64,000 nucleotides of DNA from Lachnospiraceae bacterium (GCA_017620255.1 JAFZQU010000001.1:124001-188000); one strand, 5' to 3'. Positions 17,056 through 26,023 are shown, numbered from the stretch's first letter. The notes: a model not told the origin generated them from the sequence alone. Translations and numbers: made by a program.

Positions 17056-19209
17056 ATGAACGCGAAAACAAAAGAGTATTTGAAAAAAGTGATCGTCTAC
17101 GTACTGGCGATCCTGATCAATATAGGAGGAAACCGCCTGGCAGGGCTTCTGCACCTGCCGCTCTATGTTGATAATATCGGGACGTTACTTTCCGCAATTC
17201 TGGGCGGCTACCTTCCGGGGATGGTTGTCGGATATCTGACGAACGTCTTCAACATGTCGGGGAATCCGGAAAATGTCTACTATGCGAGTCTGAGTGTCCT
17301 GATCGCAGTTGCTGCCGCGTTCTTTGCAAAGAGGGGATTCTTTAAAAAATTCCATAAAGCGCTGCTCACGGTACCGGTGTTTGCCCTGATCGGCGGCGGG
17401 ATCGGCTCGGTGCTGACATATTTTCTCTACGGGTTCGGCCTCGGAGAGGGCATATCTGCTCCCTTTGCCAAAACACTTCTGGAAAAGGGGACCCTGAATG
17501 TTTTCTGTGCGCAGATGGTCTCGGATGTGACCATTGATCTTATTGATAAATTAATAACTGTCGTTATCGTATTTTTACTTCTGAAACTGATCCCGGAAAA
17601 AGTCCGGGAGAACCTGCGATTAACCGGCTGGGTACAGAAACCGCTGTCCGATGAAGAAAAGCGGGCGGCCCAGAGCAGTCCGACAAAGGGGTTCTCCCTG
17701 CGGACCAAGATCATTCTGATCATCACGCTGATTATGGTCTTTGTAGCTTCCGTGACCACGACGATCAGTTATATTCTCTATCATCAGTTTTCCATCCAGC
17801 AGTATACCTATATAGGAAAGCAGGTGGCACAGCTGGCTGCTGCTTCCGTGGACGGAAACCGTGTCAATGCCTATCTGGCGGACGGGGAAGACGTTCCGGG
17901 CTACCAGTTTACGGCCGACCGTCTGGAGAGCCTGATGCACAGCGCGCCGGATGTCGCTTATGTCTATGTTTATCAGATCCGGGAAGACGGATGCCATGTG
18001 GTATTTGATGTGGATACGGAAGAGGTCGAGGGAGCCGAGGTCGGTACGGTGGTCCCGTTTGACGAATCCTTCATTGATCAGGTGCCGACACTGCTTGCCG
18101 GCGGATCGATCGAACCGATCATCACGGATGATACCTACGGATGGCTTTTGACAGACTATGAGCCTGTCTTTGACTCGATGGGAAACTGTGTCTGCTATGC
18201 GGCGGCTGATATCTCCATGACGGATATCCGCTCAAACGGCGTCAGTTTCCTGGCAAAAGTCGCATCCCTGTTCATCGGTTTCTTCATCCTGATCCTGGCT
18301 TTCTGTATCTGGCTGGCCAACTATCATCTGATCTATCCCGTGAACGCGATGACGCTTGCGGCGAGTGATTTTGCCTTCAATACGGAAAAAGACAGGGGCC
18401 AGAGCGTTGAGAGGCTCGAAAGTCTTATGATCGATACGGGCGATGAGCTGGAAAACCTCTATGATGCACTCTCAACGACCATTGCGGAAACGGTACAACA
18501 CCTCGAGGATGTCAGGCAGAAAGGTGAAGAGATCGCAAAGATCCAGAACGGTCTGATCTATGTACTGGCGGATATTGTGGAGAGCAGGGATCAGAATACG
18601 GGCGATCATGTCAGAAAAACCGCTGCCTATGTGGAATTGATCATGAAGCAGATGAAGAAGGAGGGCATCTGTGCGGATATGCTTACGGATGCCTATGTGG
18701 ATGACATCGTCAATTCCGCTCCTTTGCATGATATCGGTAAGATCAAGGTGCCGGATGCGATCCTGAACAAGCCCGGGCGCCTGACGGATGATGAATTTAC
18801 CGTTATGAAGACGCATACCAGCGCCGGTAGTGAGATCATTTCCGGTGCCATGGCGCTTGTTTCCGATTCCAGATACTTAAAGGAAGCCAAGAACCTGGCG
18901 GCTTACCATCATGAAAAATGGGACGGCACCGGCTATCCTACCGGGTTAAAAGGCGAGGAGATCCCTCTGTCCGCACGCGTGATGGCTGTTGCGGATGTGT
19001 TTGACGCATTGCTCAGCAAGCGCAGTTACAAAGATCCGTTCACGTTTGAACAGGCCATGGATATCATCAAAGAGGGAAGCGGCAAGCACTTTGATCCGCA
19101 GATCGTGCAGGCTTTTGTCGATGTTTCCGAGGAAGTCCGTCAGGTGGCGGAGAGACTGGCCCACATGCATGAGACGGACGATGCAAACACGCCGGAAGAA
19201 AAAAACTGA
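17056..19209 (+). CDS. Membrane HD-GYP phosphodiesterase with multi-span N-terminus and extracellular sensor
   Basis: A 717-residue receptor. Residues 1-185 hold about six hydrophobic segments (NIGTLLSAILGGYLPGMVVG and others) resembling substrate-binding membrane subunits of ECF type. A further span (about 218-240) leads to an extracellular Cache-like domain (240-395), another span (about 400-420), a linker helix, then the HD-GYP domain (about 490-700) with HDIGKIKVPD and GYPTGLKGEEIP. HD-GYP enzymes hydrolyse cyclic di-GMP. Both the HD pair and the GYP motif are intact, so activity is likely. Ligand unknown. Confidence 0.88.
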   Translation: MNAKTKEYLKKVIVYVLAILINIGGNRLAGLLHLPLYVDNIGTLLSAILGGYLPGMVVGYLTNVFNMSGNPENVYYASLSVLIAVAAAFFAKRGFFKKFHKALLTVPVFALIGGGIGSVLTYFLYGFGLGEGISAPFAKTLLEKGTLNVFCAQMVSDVTIDLIDKLITVVIVFLLLKLIPEKVRENLRLTGWVQKPLSDEEKRAAQSSPTKGFSLRTKIILIITLIMVFVASVTTTISYILYHQFSIQQYTYIGKQVAQLAAASVDGNRVNAYLADGEDVPGYQFTADRLESLMHSAPDVAYVYVYQIREDGCHVVFDVDTEEVEGAEVGTVVPFDESFIDQVPTLLAGGSIEPIITDDTYGWLLTDYEPVFDSMGNCVCYAAADISMTDIRSNGVSFLAKVASLFIGFFILILAFCIWLANYHLIYPVNAMTLAASDFAFNTEKDRGQSVERLESLMIDTGDELENLYDALSTTIAETVQHLEDVRQKGEEIAKIQNGLIYVLADIVESRDQNTGDHVRKTAAYVELIMKQMKKEGICADMLTDAYVDDIVNSAPLHDIGKIKVPDAILNKPGRLTDDEFTVMKTHTSAGSEIISGAMALVSDSRYLKEAKNLAAYHHEKWDGTGYPTGLKGEEIPLSARVMAVADVFDALLSKRSYKDPFTFEQAMDIIKEGSGKHFDPQIVQAFVDVSEEVRQVAERLAHMHETDDANTPEEKN

Positions 19210-19318
19210 AAAAAGTTATGAAAACCGATTGAATATTCTATTTATTTGTGTTTTAATAAAAGTTGTCACTATACTATGTAAACCGATTTGACAATTTTTA
19301 TATGCAAGGAGATACATT

Positions 19319-19969
19319 ATGAGAAGATTGGGGAGAACAGTGATCGCTTTTGCACTGGCGGCCGGGATCGCGGCCGGGGCTGCTTTGCCTGTATCTGCGG
19401 CAACACAGAGCAACGGTACGCCGATGGTGGCAACCACACTGCAGGCCGTACAGTTCGGGTATGACCCCGGAAAGATCATCCTTCCGTATGGTGCGATGCT
19501 TGCACCGGACGGAAAGGGAAACTGGGTGCTGGCCTTTTTGGATACCAGTTTTGCCGTACTGAACGGAAAAAGCGGTGCCGTGACACTTGCGAACGGCTTC
19601 ACGGTTGCGATGAACAAGGAAGGCATCGTGTATTCGAAGAATATTGAAGGCATGCCGATCAAGGTCACCTACAATCTGTCAAACTGCGTGTCGAGAGTGG
19701 AAGCGGGTAACAAGATCGTTCTCTATAAGAACGGATCCCTGTTAAACCGCATCATCACAAACTACGGTCCCGTCTACACGATCGAGACCTATAACGACAG
19801 CGGTGCGATCCTGTCGAATGAGATGAGATATACGGGTTCAAACGTGCTGATCAGCCTGGATGACTATGTAAGGACGCCCGGCATGATCATACGGACCGTT
19901 TATGACGCATACGGAACGCCGGTTTCCACGCTGCCTTACTACGGCGACACGAAGCCTGCGTACTATTGA
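19319..19969 (+). CDS. Small secreted protein of unknown function
   Basis: A 216-residue protein with a clear signal peptide (RTVIAFALAAGIAAGAALPVSAATQ, cleavage after VSA near residue 28). The mature part is rich in beta-forming residues, with N, G, T and Y abundant and no lipobox or catalytic motif seen. No family was recognised. It has an AAGGAG ribosome site, a possible promoter upstream (TTGTGT near 19246, TATACT at 19270-19275) and a strong terminator after it, so it is a single-gene unit. The C-terminus is tyrosine-rich. Confidence 0.7.
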   Translation: MRRLGRTVIAFALAAGIAAGAALPVSAATQSNGTPMVATTLQAVQFGYDPGKIILPYGAMLAPDGKGNWVLAFLDTSFAVLNGKSGAVTLANGFTVAMNKEGIVYSKNIEGMPIKVTYNLSNCVSRVEAGNKIVLYKNGSLLNRIITNYGPVYTIETYNDSGAILSNEMRYTGSNVLISLDDYVRTPGMIIRTVYDAYGTPVSTLPYYGDTKPAYY

Positions 19970-19990
19970 TCCACACGTTCGGAAATGAGG

Positions 19991-20026
19991 AACGGATTGT
20001 CTTTTGGTTGAGGCAATCCGTTTTTT
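19991..20026 (+). terminator. Rho-independent terminator of the small secreted protein gene
   Basis: Nine-base stem AACGGATTG (19991-19999) with CAATCCGTT (20014-20022), 14-base loop, followed by a T-run (20021-20026). Confidence 0.85.
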
Positions 20027-20036
20027 GTGATAAAAT
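20008..20036 (+). promoter_or_regulatory. holA promoter embedded in the preceding terminator
   Basis: -35 TTGAGG (20008-20013) lies in the terminator loop, the 17-base spacer is the hairpin's right arm plus T-run, and the -10 TAAAAT is at 20031-20036. The predicted start lies only a few bases before the holA ATG at 20048, and there is no ribosome site, suggesting a very short or absent leader. Confidence 0.6.
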
Positions 20037-20047
20037 ATAAGTTAACC

Positions 20048-21037
20048 ATGAAATCCATCGACCAGGACATCCAAAACGGAACATTCAAACGGTTTTACCT
20101 GCTGTACGGCGAGGAACGCTATCTGCGGAACCAGTACCGTGACAAACTGATCAGGGCGATCGGCGCAGGTGAGATGAATGAAGCCTTCTATCAGGGCAAG
20201 GATGTCAACATCCGCGAAGTGATCGATCTTGCGGAGACGATGCCTTTCTTAGCCGAACACAGGCTGATCCTGCTTGAAGATACAAACCTCGCAAAGACCG
20301 GCGGGGACGAACTTGCAGGATACATTCCTTCCATTCCGGAGACCACGGTGATCATCCTCTCAGAAGCGGAGGTGGGGGACAAAAGCAAGGTCTTCAAGGC
20401 AGCGCAGAAAGCGGGAGGTGCGGTCGAGTTTAAGAGACTCGATGAGCAGACGCTCACAACCTGGATCTTATCCCGCTGCAAGAAGGAAGGAAAACAGATC
20501 GAGACCGCTGCATTGCGGCGCCTGTATGAACTTTGCGACAAAGATATGGTCTGTCTTTCATCGGAACTGGAAAAACTGTTCTGCTATACCTATGAGCGGG
20601 ATTCCATTCTGGCGGCCGATGTGGAAGCGATCTGTGCAAAGCAGACGGATGCAAAGATCTATGACATGCTGGATGCGATCGCATGGGGAAACCTGCAGAC
20701 GGCGCTTGAGATCTATTATGAGATGTTATCCGCCAAAGAGGATCCGATGCGGATCTTAGCCAAGATCGCAAGACAGTTCAACCAGATCCTGGTTGTGAAA
20801 AAGATGCGGGAAGCGAAGCTCGGATTCAAAGAGATCGCGCAGAAAACGAACATTTTCGAATTTGCGGTCAAAAAGCATGATAAACAGGCAAGAGTCTTTA
20901 CGGAGGAACTGTTAAGAAGCGCCATCGCGGAGTGCGTCGAACTCGAAGAAGCGGTGAAGACAGGGAAACTGATCGACTCGATGAGCGTGGAATTCGTGAT
21001 CATCAGATATGCCGGCAGGAAACGGGAAGCCGGCTGA
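20048..21037 (+). CDS. holA: DNA polymerase III delta subunit (clamp loader)
   Basis: About 329 residues from ATG 20048; a GTG at 20027 in frame is rejected because it overlaps the terminator T-run and the promoter. The delta subunit opens the sliding clamp within the replisome. Family features: N-terminal FKRFYLLYGEERYLRNQY, central TTVIILSEAEVGDKSKVFKAAQK, and C-terminal helical domain with ARQFNQILVVKKMREAKLGFKEIA. No ribosome site, which fits a leaderless message. First gene of a unit with three further genes. Confidence 0.92.
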   Translation: MKSIDQDIQNGTFKRFYLLYGEERYLRNQYRDKLIRAIGAGEMNEAFYQGKDVNIREVIDLAETMPFLAEHRLILLEDTNLAKTGGDELAGYIPSIPETTVIILSEAEVGDKSKVFKAAQKAGGAVEFKRLDEQTLTTWILSRCKKEGKQIETAALRRLYELCDKDMVCLSSELEKLFCYTYERDSILAADVEAICAKQTDAKIYDMLDAIAWGNLQTALEIYYEMLSAKEDPMRILAKIARQFNQILVVKKMREAKLGFKEIAQKTNIFEFAVKKHDKQARVFTEELLRSAIAECVELEEAVKTGKLIDSMSVEFVIIRYAGRKREAG

Positions 21038-21070
21038 TATGTAAAAATCAACAGACAGGAGTGGATCAAA

Positions 21071-21403
21071 ATGGACGAATACTTAAAGGAATTTACGAAA
21101 TTTGTGGAGGCGGCGGTAGACAAAGCAAAGGAACTCGGCGGCACCGCAAAGATACATGCCCTGATCAAGGCGGAAGAAGCCAAGAAACAGGAGCAGTACT
21201 ACCGCCTGGGCAAAAAGTATTACCAGCTGTTCAAAGATACCCCGGAAAAAGACCTTGCCCTCTATGTGGACAAGTTGAAAGCTTCTGACGAAAAGATCGA
21301 GGCTTTACGGGAAGAACTCAAGAGCAGCGGCGAAGGTGACGAGTACAGGGATGTAGAGGAAGAGCAGGAGACTGCTTCCGAAGCGGAAGAAGGAAAGGAG
21401 TGA
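21071..21403 (+). CDS. Small charged coiled-coil protein, unknown function
   Basis: A 110-residue, mostly helical protein rich in K, E and A. Residues about 1-60 and 70-90 look like amphipathic helices; the tail is acidic (EEEQETASEAEEGKE). It carries no signal peptide or membrane span. It lies 33 bases after holA with a CAGGAG ribosome site and runs into the flagellin-like gene, whose ribosome site AAAGGAG is inside its 3' end. No family recognised; a structural or scaffold role is possible but not shown. Confidence 0.65.
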   Translation: MDEYLKEFTKFVEAAVDKAKELGGTAKIHALIKAEEAKKQEQYYRLGKKYYQLFKDTPEKDLALYVDKLKASDEKIEALREELKSSGEGDEYRDVEEEQETASEAEEGKE

Positions 21404-21408
21404 CGCAT

Positions 21409-22176
21409 ATGGCACCGGTATCAGGCATTAACGGATCAGAGGATCTGTACGGAAAGATCGCGAGCGGCAACAGGATCGAGCGCGCGAAAGATGACGCAGC
21501 AGGCCTTACCATCTCCGAGAACATGAAGGAGCAGGAAAACGGGTTAAATGCTGCAACACAGAATGCAAAACACGGCGTGGATGCCTTAAACATCGCTGAC
21601 GGTGCGCTCGCGCAGATCAATGACAACCTGCAGCGCATCTATGAACTGAGCGTAAAGGCTTCCAATAACTTCATGTATTCTCCCGGCGAACTGAATGCGA
21701 TGCAGAAAGAGATCGACGGTCTCATGAAGGGCATTGAGGACATTGCCAAGGGAACGGAATACAATACCATGAAGCTTTTGGACGGCAACATGGCGGATAT
21801 GGATCTTGCCACCAATCCGGACGGCAGCGGCCAGAAGATCCAGATGGCAAATGCGACCCTGGAAGCACTCGGGATCGACGGATACGATGTAACCGGCAAG
21901 TTCGACATCACGCGGATCTCGGATGCGATCGACAAGGTCAATGAGAGCCGTTCCGAGATCGGGGCGAAAACGAATGCCCTGGAATATACGATCAACCGGA
22001 ATGAGCTGACAGCCGAGAATACCATGGCGGCCAGATCGCAGCTCGCGGACCTTGATATCCCGCAGGCGATCAGCGAACAGAAGAAGAATCAGGTTCTGGA
22101 TGATTACCAGATGATGATGCAGCGCCAGAAGATGAAAGATGAAGAAGAGATGGCGCTTGGACTTTTCCGGTTCTAG
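21409..22176 (+). CDS. Flagellin-like protein with reduced N- and C-termini
   Basis: About 255 residues from ATG 21409; AAAGGAG lies 8 bases before it, and GTG 21400 is less likely. The flagellin N-terminal core is clear: SGNRIERAKDDAAGLTISENMKEQ and GVDALNIADGALAQINDNLQRI. The C-terminal helix is seen in NESRSEIGAKTNALEYTINR. However, the first ~35 residues of the usual D0 helix are missing and the extreme C-terminus (KMKDEEEMALGLFRF) is charged, unlike normal flagellins that end in LLQ. No other flagellar gene is in the window. It may be a non-filament flagellin homologue. Confidence 0.8.
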   Translation: MAPVSGINGSEDLYGKIASGNRIERAKDDAAGLTISENMKEQENGLNAATQNAKHGVDALNIADGALAQINDNLQRIYELSVKASNNFMYSPGELNAMQKEIDGLMKGIEDIAKGTEYNTMKLLDGNMADMDLATNPDGSGQKIQMANATLEALGIDGYDVTGKFDITRISDAIDKVNESRSEIGAKTNALEYTINRNELTAENTMAARSQLADLDIPQAISEQKKNQVLDDYQMMMQRQKMKDEEEMALGLFRF

Positions 22177-22190
22177 GCTTAAGGTAACAC

Positions 22191-22832
22191 ATGTTACGCG
22201 ATAAGGATATCCGTGAACCGCTCTTTGCGTTTCTCGAGGAGCGGATCGGCAAAGTCAGATTTCTCGAAGAAAAGCAGATGGGCAGTTCCAGAGCGGACGT
22301 GATCATGATCACGGAAGATAAGATCTGCGGCATTGAGATCAAAAGCGACGCCGATACGTATGCGAGACTGAAGAGCCAGATCCCGGATTACTGTGTATTC
22401 TTCGATGCCAATTATGTGGTCGTCGGTTCCACGCACGGTTCGCACATCGAAGAACATGTGCCCGGGGACTGGGGCATCATTACGGCAGAGGAGGGGCAGG
22501 ATGGCGCGGCGGTTGATTTTTACGTACTGCGCGAAGCAAAGCCCAATCCGCTCTGCGACCCGGCGCGTAAGATCACGATCCTCTGGCGGCCGGAACTGAA
22601 GCATATTCAGGAATTGAACGGGTTACCCGCATATAAGGAAAAAAGCAAAGCCTGCGTACAGAAACTGATCATGGACAGGGTACCGCAGGAAGTCTGGCAG
22701 CGGCAGATGTGTGAGGAACTGCTGCAGAGGGACTACACGACGATCCATGATACAATCAATGCGTTCCGTTTAGAGAAGGGACAAAAGAAAAGGATCAGAA
22801 AAAAGCGCAGAAAAAGGCGCTCTTTACTCTGA
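22191..22832 (+). CDS. PD-(D/E)XK nuclease-like protein (sce7726-type)
   Basis: A 213-residue protein starting LRDKDIREPLFAFLEE. The core SRADVIMITEDKICGIEIKSDADT has the Asp...Glu-x-Lys pattern of the PD-(D/E)XK fold, with the following KSQIPDYCVFFDANYVVVGS typical of sce7726-like proteins. The C-terminus is very basic (KKRIRKKRRKRRSLL), which suits nucleic-acid binding. It starts 14 bases after the flagellin-like gene. A role in DNA processing or repair is inferred from the fold; the substrate is unknown. Confidence 0.7.
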   Translation: MLRDKDIREPLFAFLEERIGKVRFLEEKQMGSSRADVIMITEDKICGIEIKSDADTYARLKSQIPDYCVFFDANYVVVGSTHGSHIEEHVPGDWGIITAEEGQDGAAVDFYVLREAKPNPLCDPARKITILWRPELKHIQELNGLPAYKEKSKACVQKLIMDRVPQEVWQRQMCEELLQRDYTTIHDTINAFRLEKGQKKRIRKKRRKRRSLL

Positions 22833-22862
22833 TAGATCAAGAAACGATTTGGAGGAAATGAG

Positions 22863-23345
22863 ATGTTTTGTAACAATTGTGGAAAAGAGATTCCGGACAA
22901 CACTACATTCTGCCCGTCCTGCGGTGCAAAGCAGGGAGCAGGTGCAGGCGCACAGACACCGCCGCCCGTATATACAGGCACGGTTGAAAACGGAAACATG
23001 AACCGTAGCGGGATCGTGGAGCGTAATATCGCGATCGCGATCATCCTGACAGTCGTAACCTGTGGCATTTACGGCATCTACTGGTTCATCATGCTCACCG
23101 ACGAGGTCAACAGGCTTTCGGGGAACGAAAACGATACATCCGGCGGGATCGCTTTTCTGCTGACACTGGTAACCTGTGGTATTTACGGGTATTACTGGGC
23201 ATATAAGATCGGCGAAAAGGTAGATACCATCAAAGGCAACCCGGCAGGCAGTTCCAATATCCTGTTCCTGATCCTGCAGATCTTCGGACTGGGTATCGTA
23301 AACTATGCCCTGGCACAGGATGCCATTAATGTTGCGGTCAGATAA
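22863..23345 (+). CDS. Zinc-ribbon plus DUF4234 membrane protein
   Basis: A 160-residue protein. An N-terminal zinc ribbon (CNNCGKEIP ... CPSCGAKQ, four cysteines) is followed by a Pro/Gly linker and a DUF4234 domain with repeated hydrophobic segments, VTCGIYGIYWFI and VTCGIYGYYWAY. Function unknown. Good GGAGG ribosome site. The next gene (DUF2752) starts inside its 3' end; these two families are often neighbours. Confidence 0.88.
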   Translation: MFCNNCGKEIPDNTTFCPSCGAKQGAGAGAQTPPPVYTGTVENGNMNRSGIVERNIAIAIILTVVTCGIYGIYWFIMLTDEVNRLSGNENDTSGGIAFLLTLVTCGIYGYYWAYKIGEKVDTIKGNPAGSSNILFLILQIFGLGIVNYALAQDAINVAVR

Positions 23346-23823
23346 AACGGCAAAGGGCCGCAGTTTTCTCGCGCTGCCGATCCTTGCAGGCATCGGATTA
23401 GCGTACCTTCTGTTTGTCAGAATAACGGGGATCACGATCCCCTGTGTTTTTGAACGTATAACAGGGTGGGAATGTCCGGGATGCGGCATTACCACTCTGT
23501 TTTATTGCCTGTCGCGGTTTGATCCGGCAGGCGCTTACAGAGCCAATGCCTTTCTGTTTGTCACGATGCCGTTTCTGCTCTTTGAACTTGCTTATTCCTA
23601 TATCACGCGCACGCGGTCAAAGCGGCAAAAGGATATGCAGGCGGGATCGGATACGGATGATGGCAGCCGAAGTGAAAAAAGCCGGTTTGCGAAGTGGAAC
23701 AATGTACTGCTCTGGATCTACATCGCCCTGCTGCTTGGCTGGGGCGTATACAGAAACGTTGTAAATCATGCGCCCTTTAAGCCTTATCTGTTGCTGCGGG
23801 ACCTGTTTTTGCATGGCAACTGA
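23329..23823 (+). CDS. DUF2752 membrane protein
   Basis: About 164 residues from ATG 23329, chosen because AGGA lies 8 bases before it; a farther in-frame start at 23305 is less supported. The DUF2752 signature ITGWECPGCGITTLFYCL is present, flanked by hydrophobic segments (about residues 12-30, 60-85, 118-135). Function unknown. It overlaps the DUF4234 gene by 17 bases, indicating coupled expression. Confidence 0.83.
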   Translation: MLRSDKTAKGRSFLALPILAGIGLAYLLFVRITGITIPCVFERITGWECPGCGITTLFYCLSRFDPAGAYRANAFLFVTMPFLLFELAYSYITRTRSKRQKDMQAGSDTDDGSRSEKSRFAKWNNVLLWIYIALLLGWGVYRNVVNHAPFKPYLLLRDLFLHGN

Positions 23824-23846
23824 TCCATGGGAAAAGGATTTGACCT

Positions 23847-25316
23847 ATGTATGCAATGCGATTTTATGAAATGATCGGCGTGGATTCCGCCGTCGCCATA
23901 GAGATCCTTTCCGTGTCCGTCATGATGATAGCGGGCTTTTTAATGACGCGGATCACAAAGCGCCTGAAGCTCCCTGTTGTGACGGCTTATATCGTTGCGG
24001 GGATCCTGATCGGTCCGTACGTACTCGATCTGATCCCGCAGGGAATTGTTGCCGGCACCGGTTTTCTCCCGGATATAGCCCTTGCCTTTATCGCGTTTGG
24101 AACGGGAGAGTACTTTAGGATCGAAACCCTGAAAAAGAACGGCGGCAGGGTGGTGATCATCACGCTTGCCGAGGCTTTTTTAGCAACGATCCTTGTCTTT
24201 TTGCTGTGCTTTAATATCCTGCATCTGTCCCTGCCGTTTTCGGTGGTTCTGGCAGCACTTGCCGCGGCAACGGCACCTGCTTCCACCATGATGACGATCC
24301 GCCAGCTCCATGCAAAGGGAGAATTTGTAGACACCCTGCTGCAGGTTGTGGCGTTGGACGATATTGTAGGGCTCTTGGCTTACAGTACGGCTGTATCCAT
24401 TGCGACAGCTTCCCTGCAGGCGGGCGGTGTCGATCTGAAGAACACGCTGCTCCCGATCCTCTTTAATCTGGTGGCGATCATACTTGGCGGCGTATTCGGC
24501 GGCATCACGGCCCTGTTCATGCAGACCCGTCATTCCTCGGATAACCGTCTGATCATCACGATCACGATGCTGTTTTTCTTCTGCGGACTCTGCGCCCTGA
24601 TGGAAACCTCCCCGCTGCTTGGCTGTATGACCATGGGAATGGTTTACATAAATATTACAGATGATGAGAGACTCTTCAGGCAGATCGCCTATTTCAATCC
24701 CCCGATCCTGATGCTGTTCTTTGTACGGTCCGGCGTTTCGTTTGACCTGAAAGCACTGTTTGCAAAGAGCGCGACCATCGGCGGCCATCCGCTGATCGTG
24801 ATCGGTATCGGCTATTTCCTCGTCCGTATCGTCGGTAAATACGGGGGTGCGCTGCTCGGTGCCAGAGTGGTCAGGGCGAGCGCCCCGATCAGACGCTATC
24901 TGGGCCTGGCCCTGATCCCGCAGGCGGGTGTTGCGATCGGTCTTGCGGAACTGGGCGCGCGGACGCTTGGCGGAGAACCGGGGATCGCGTTGCAGACGAT
25001 CATCCTGGCTTCGTCTGTCCTGTATGAACTGATCGGTCCCGTAAGCGCCAAGGCAGCGCTGCATCTGTCCGGCTCCTGTGCGGAAGAGAAGGAAGATGAC
25101 GGTGTATCCGGCTCCACTGCGCAGAGCGGTACCACGGTGGATGCCCTGATCGAACAGATCCGGAAGATCCAGAGCGATCTTGCGGAAGAAGAGGAGAAAA
25201 ACCTTCTGGATGAGAAAGTATTTTCCGAGGAGGCTGAGCAGTACTACGAGGATTCCGCTAAAATGGAAATACGGGAGAAACGCAGTAAAAAGAATAAAAA
25301 GGAGAAAAAAGGATGA
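23847..25316 (+). CDS. Cation:proton antiporter, CPA2 family
   Basis: A 489-residue transporter with about 12 membrane spans (residues 15-400) and a charged cytoplasmic tail (430-489, KKNKKEKKG at the end). The core TAPASTMMTIRQLHAKGEFVDTLLQVVALDDIVGLLAYS carries the unwound segment and the Asp pair (near residue 170) used by sodium/proton and potassium/proton antiporters of this family. No TrkA/KTN domain is present, unlike Kef. It overlaps the MgtC-like gene by 4 bases. Ion choice is not evident. Confidence 0.88.
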   Translation: MYAMRFYEMIGVDSAVAIEILSVSVMMIAGFLMTRITKRLKLPVVTAYIVAGILIGPYVLDLIPQGIVAGTGFLPDIALAFIAFGTGEYFRIETLKKNGGRVVIITLAEAFLATILVFLLCFNILHLSLPFSVVLAALAAATAPASTMMTIRQLHAKGEFVDTLLQVVALDDIVGLLAYSTAVSIATASLQAGGVDLKNTLLPILFNLVAIILGGVFGGITALFMQTRHSSDNRLIITITMLFFFCGLCALMETSPLLGCMTMGMVYINITDDERLFRQIAYFNPPILMLFFVRSGVSFDLKALFAKSATIGGHPLIVIGIGYFLVRIVGKYGGALLGARVVRASAPIRRYLGLALIPQAGVAIGLAELGARTLGGEPGIALQTIILASSVLYELIGPVSAKAALHLSGSCAEEKEDDGVSGSTAQSGTTVDALIEQIRKIQSDLAEEEEKNLLDEKVFSEEAEQYYEDSAKMEIREKRSKKNKKEKKG

Positions 25317-26014
25317 TGGTATGGGAGACACAATGGTGGATCATGCTGATCCGTATCGTACTTTCCGTGGCACTCTGTGCACTGATCGGCTGTGAACGTA
25401 CGAATAAACGTCATTCTGCCGGACTGCGTACGTTTATGCTCATGGGCCTTGCCTCGGCAACGGCCATGATCTTAGACCTTTACCTGATGAACGGAAGTCT
25501 CACGCCGGACCCTGCAAATCCGGGATTTTTCCTGATGTCTTCCGCGATCCTGATCGCATCGGCGACACTCAGCGTGCATTCCCTGTTCCGGACCGCACGT
25601 AACCAGATCCTGGGTCTTACAACGGCTGTGGCACTCTGGGCCTGTTGTATCATCGGCATGGCAGCCGGGGCAGGTAAGTATGCTTTGGCGATCTTTTCGG
25701 CACTGATGCTGCTGTTTGTGCTAACAATGATGTCCAGTCTGGAAGAGTTTTTGAAAAACCGCTCCCTGCATGTGGAGATCCATCTGGAACTGACGGAGAG
25801 CAAGTACCTGAAATCCTTTATTACGACCGTCCGCAGACTCGGGCTTTCGATCACGGATATCGAGCTGAACCGTTCCTACCGCGAGACCGAGCTCAGCGTC
25901 TATTCGATCTCCATGATGATCGAGAACGAACAGCTGAAGAAAAACAAGACACACCGCGAGATCATCGAGGCACTGTCCTCGCTGGAATATGTATCACACA
26001 TAGAAGAAATGTAG
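25313..26014 (+). CDS. MgtC/SapB-family membrane protein
   Basis: A 233-residue protein with an N-terminal membrane domain of about four or five spans (LALCALIGCERTNKRHSAGLRT-type motif, then LMGLASATAMI) and a C-terminal soluble ACT-like region (about 150-233, HVEIHLELTESKYLKSFITTV). MgtC-type proteins modulate magnesium or ATP homeostasis. Overlaps the antiporter by 4 bases, so the two probably act on ion balance together (inference). Confidence 0.85.
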   Translation: MMVWETQWWIMLIRIVLSVALCALIGCERTNKRHSAGLRTFMLMGLASATAMILDLYLMNGSLTPDPANPGFFLMSSAILIASATLSVHSLFRTARNQILGLTTAVALWACCIIGMAAGAGKYALAIFSALMLLFVLTMMSSLEEFLKNRSLHVEIHLELTESKYLKSFITTVRRLGLSITDIELNRSYRETELSVYSISMMIENEQLKKNKTHREIIEALSSLEYVSHIEEM

Positions 26015-26023
26015 GAGGGAAGT

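Noticed and set aside
24180-25331. Long minus-strand ORF (383 codons) opposite the antiporter gene
   Set aside because: It lies wholly antisense to a clear membrane transporter, has a composition rich in R, Q, H and D typical of shadow frames, and no ribosome site.
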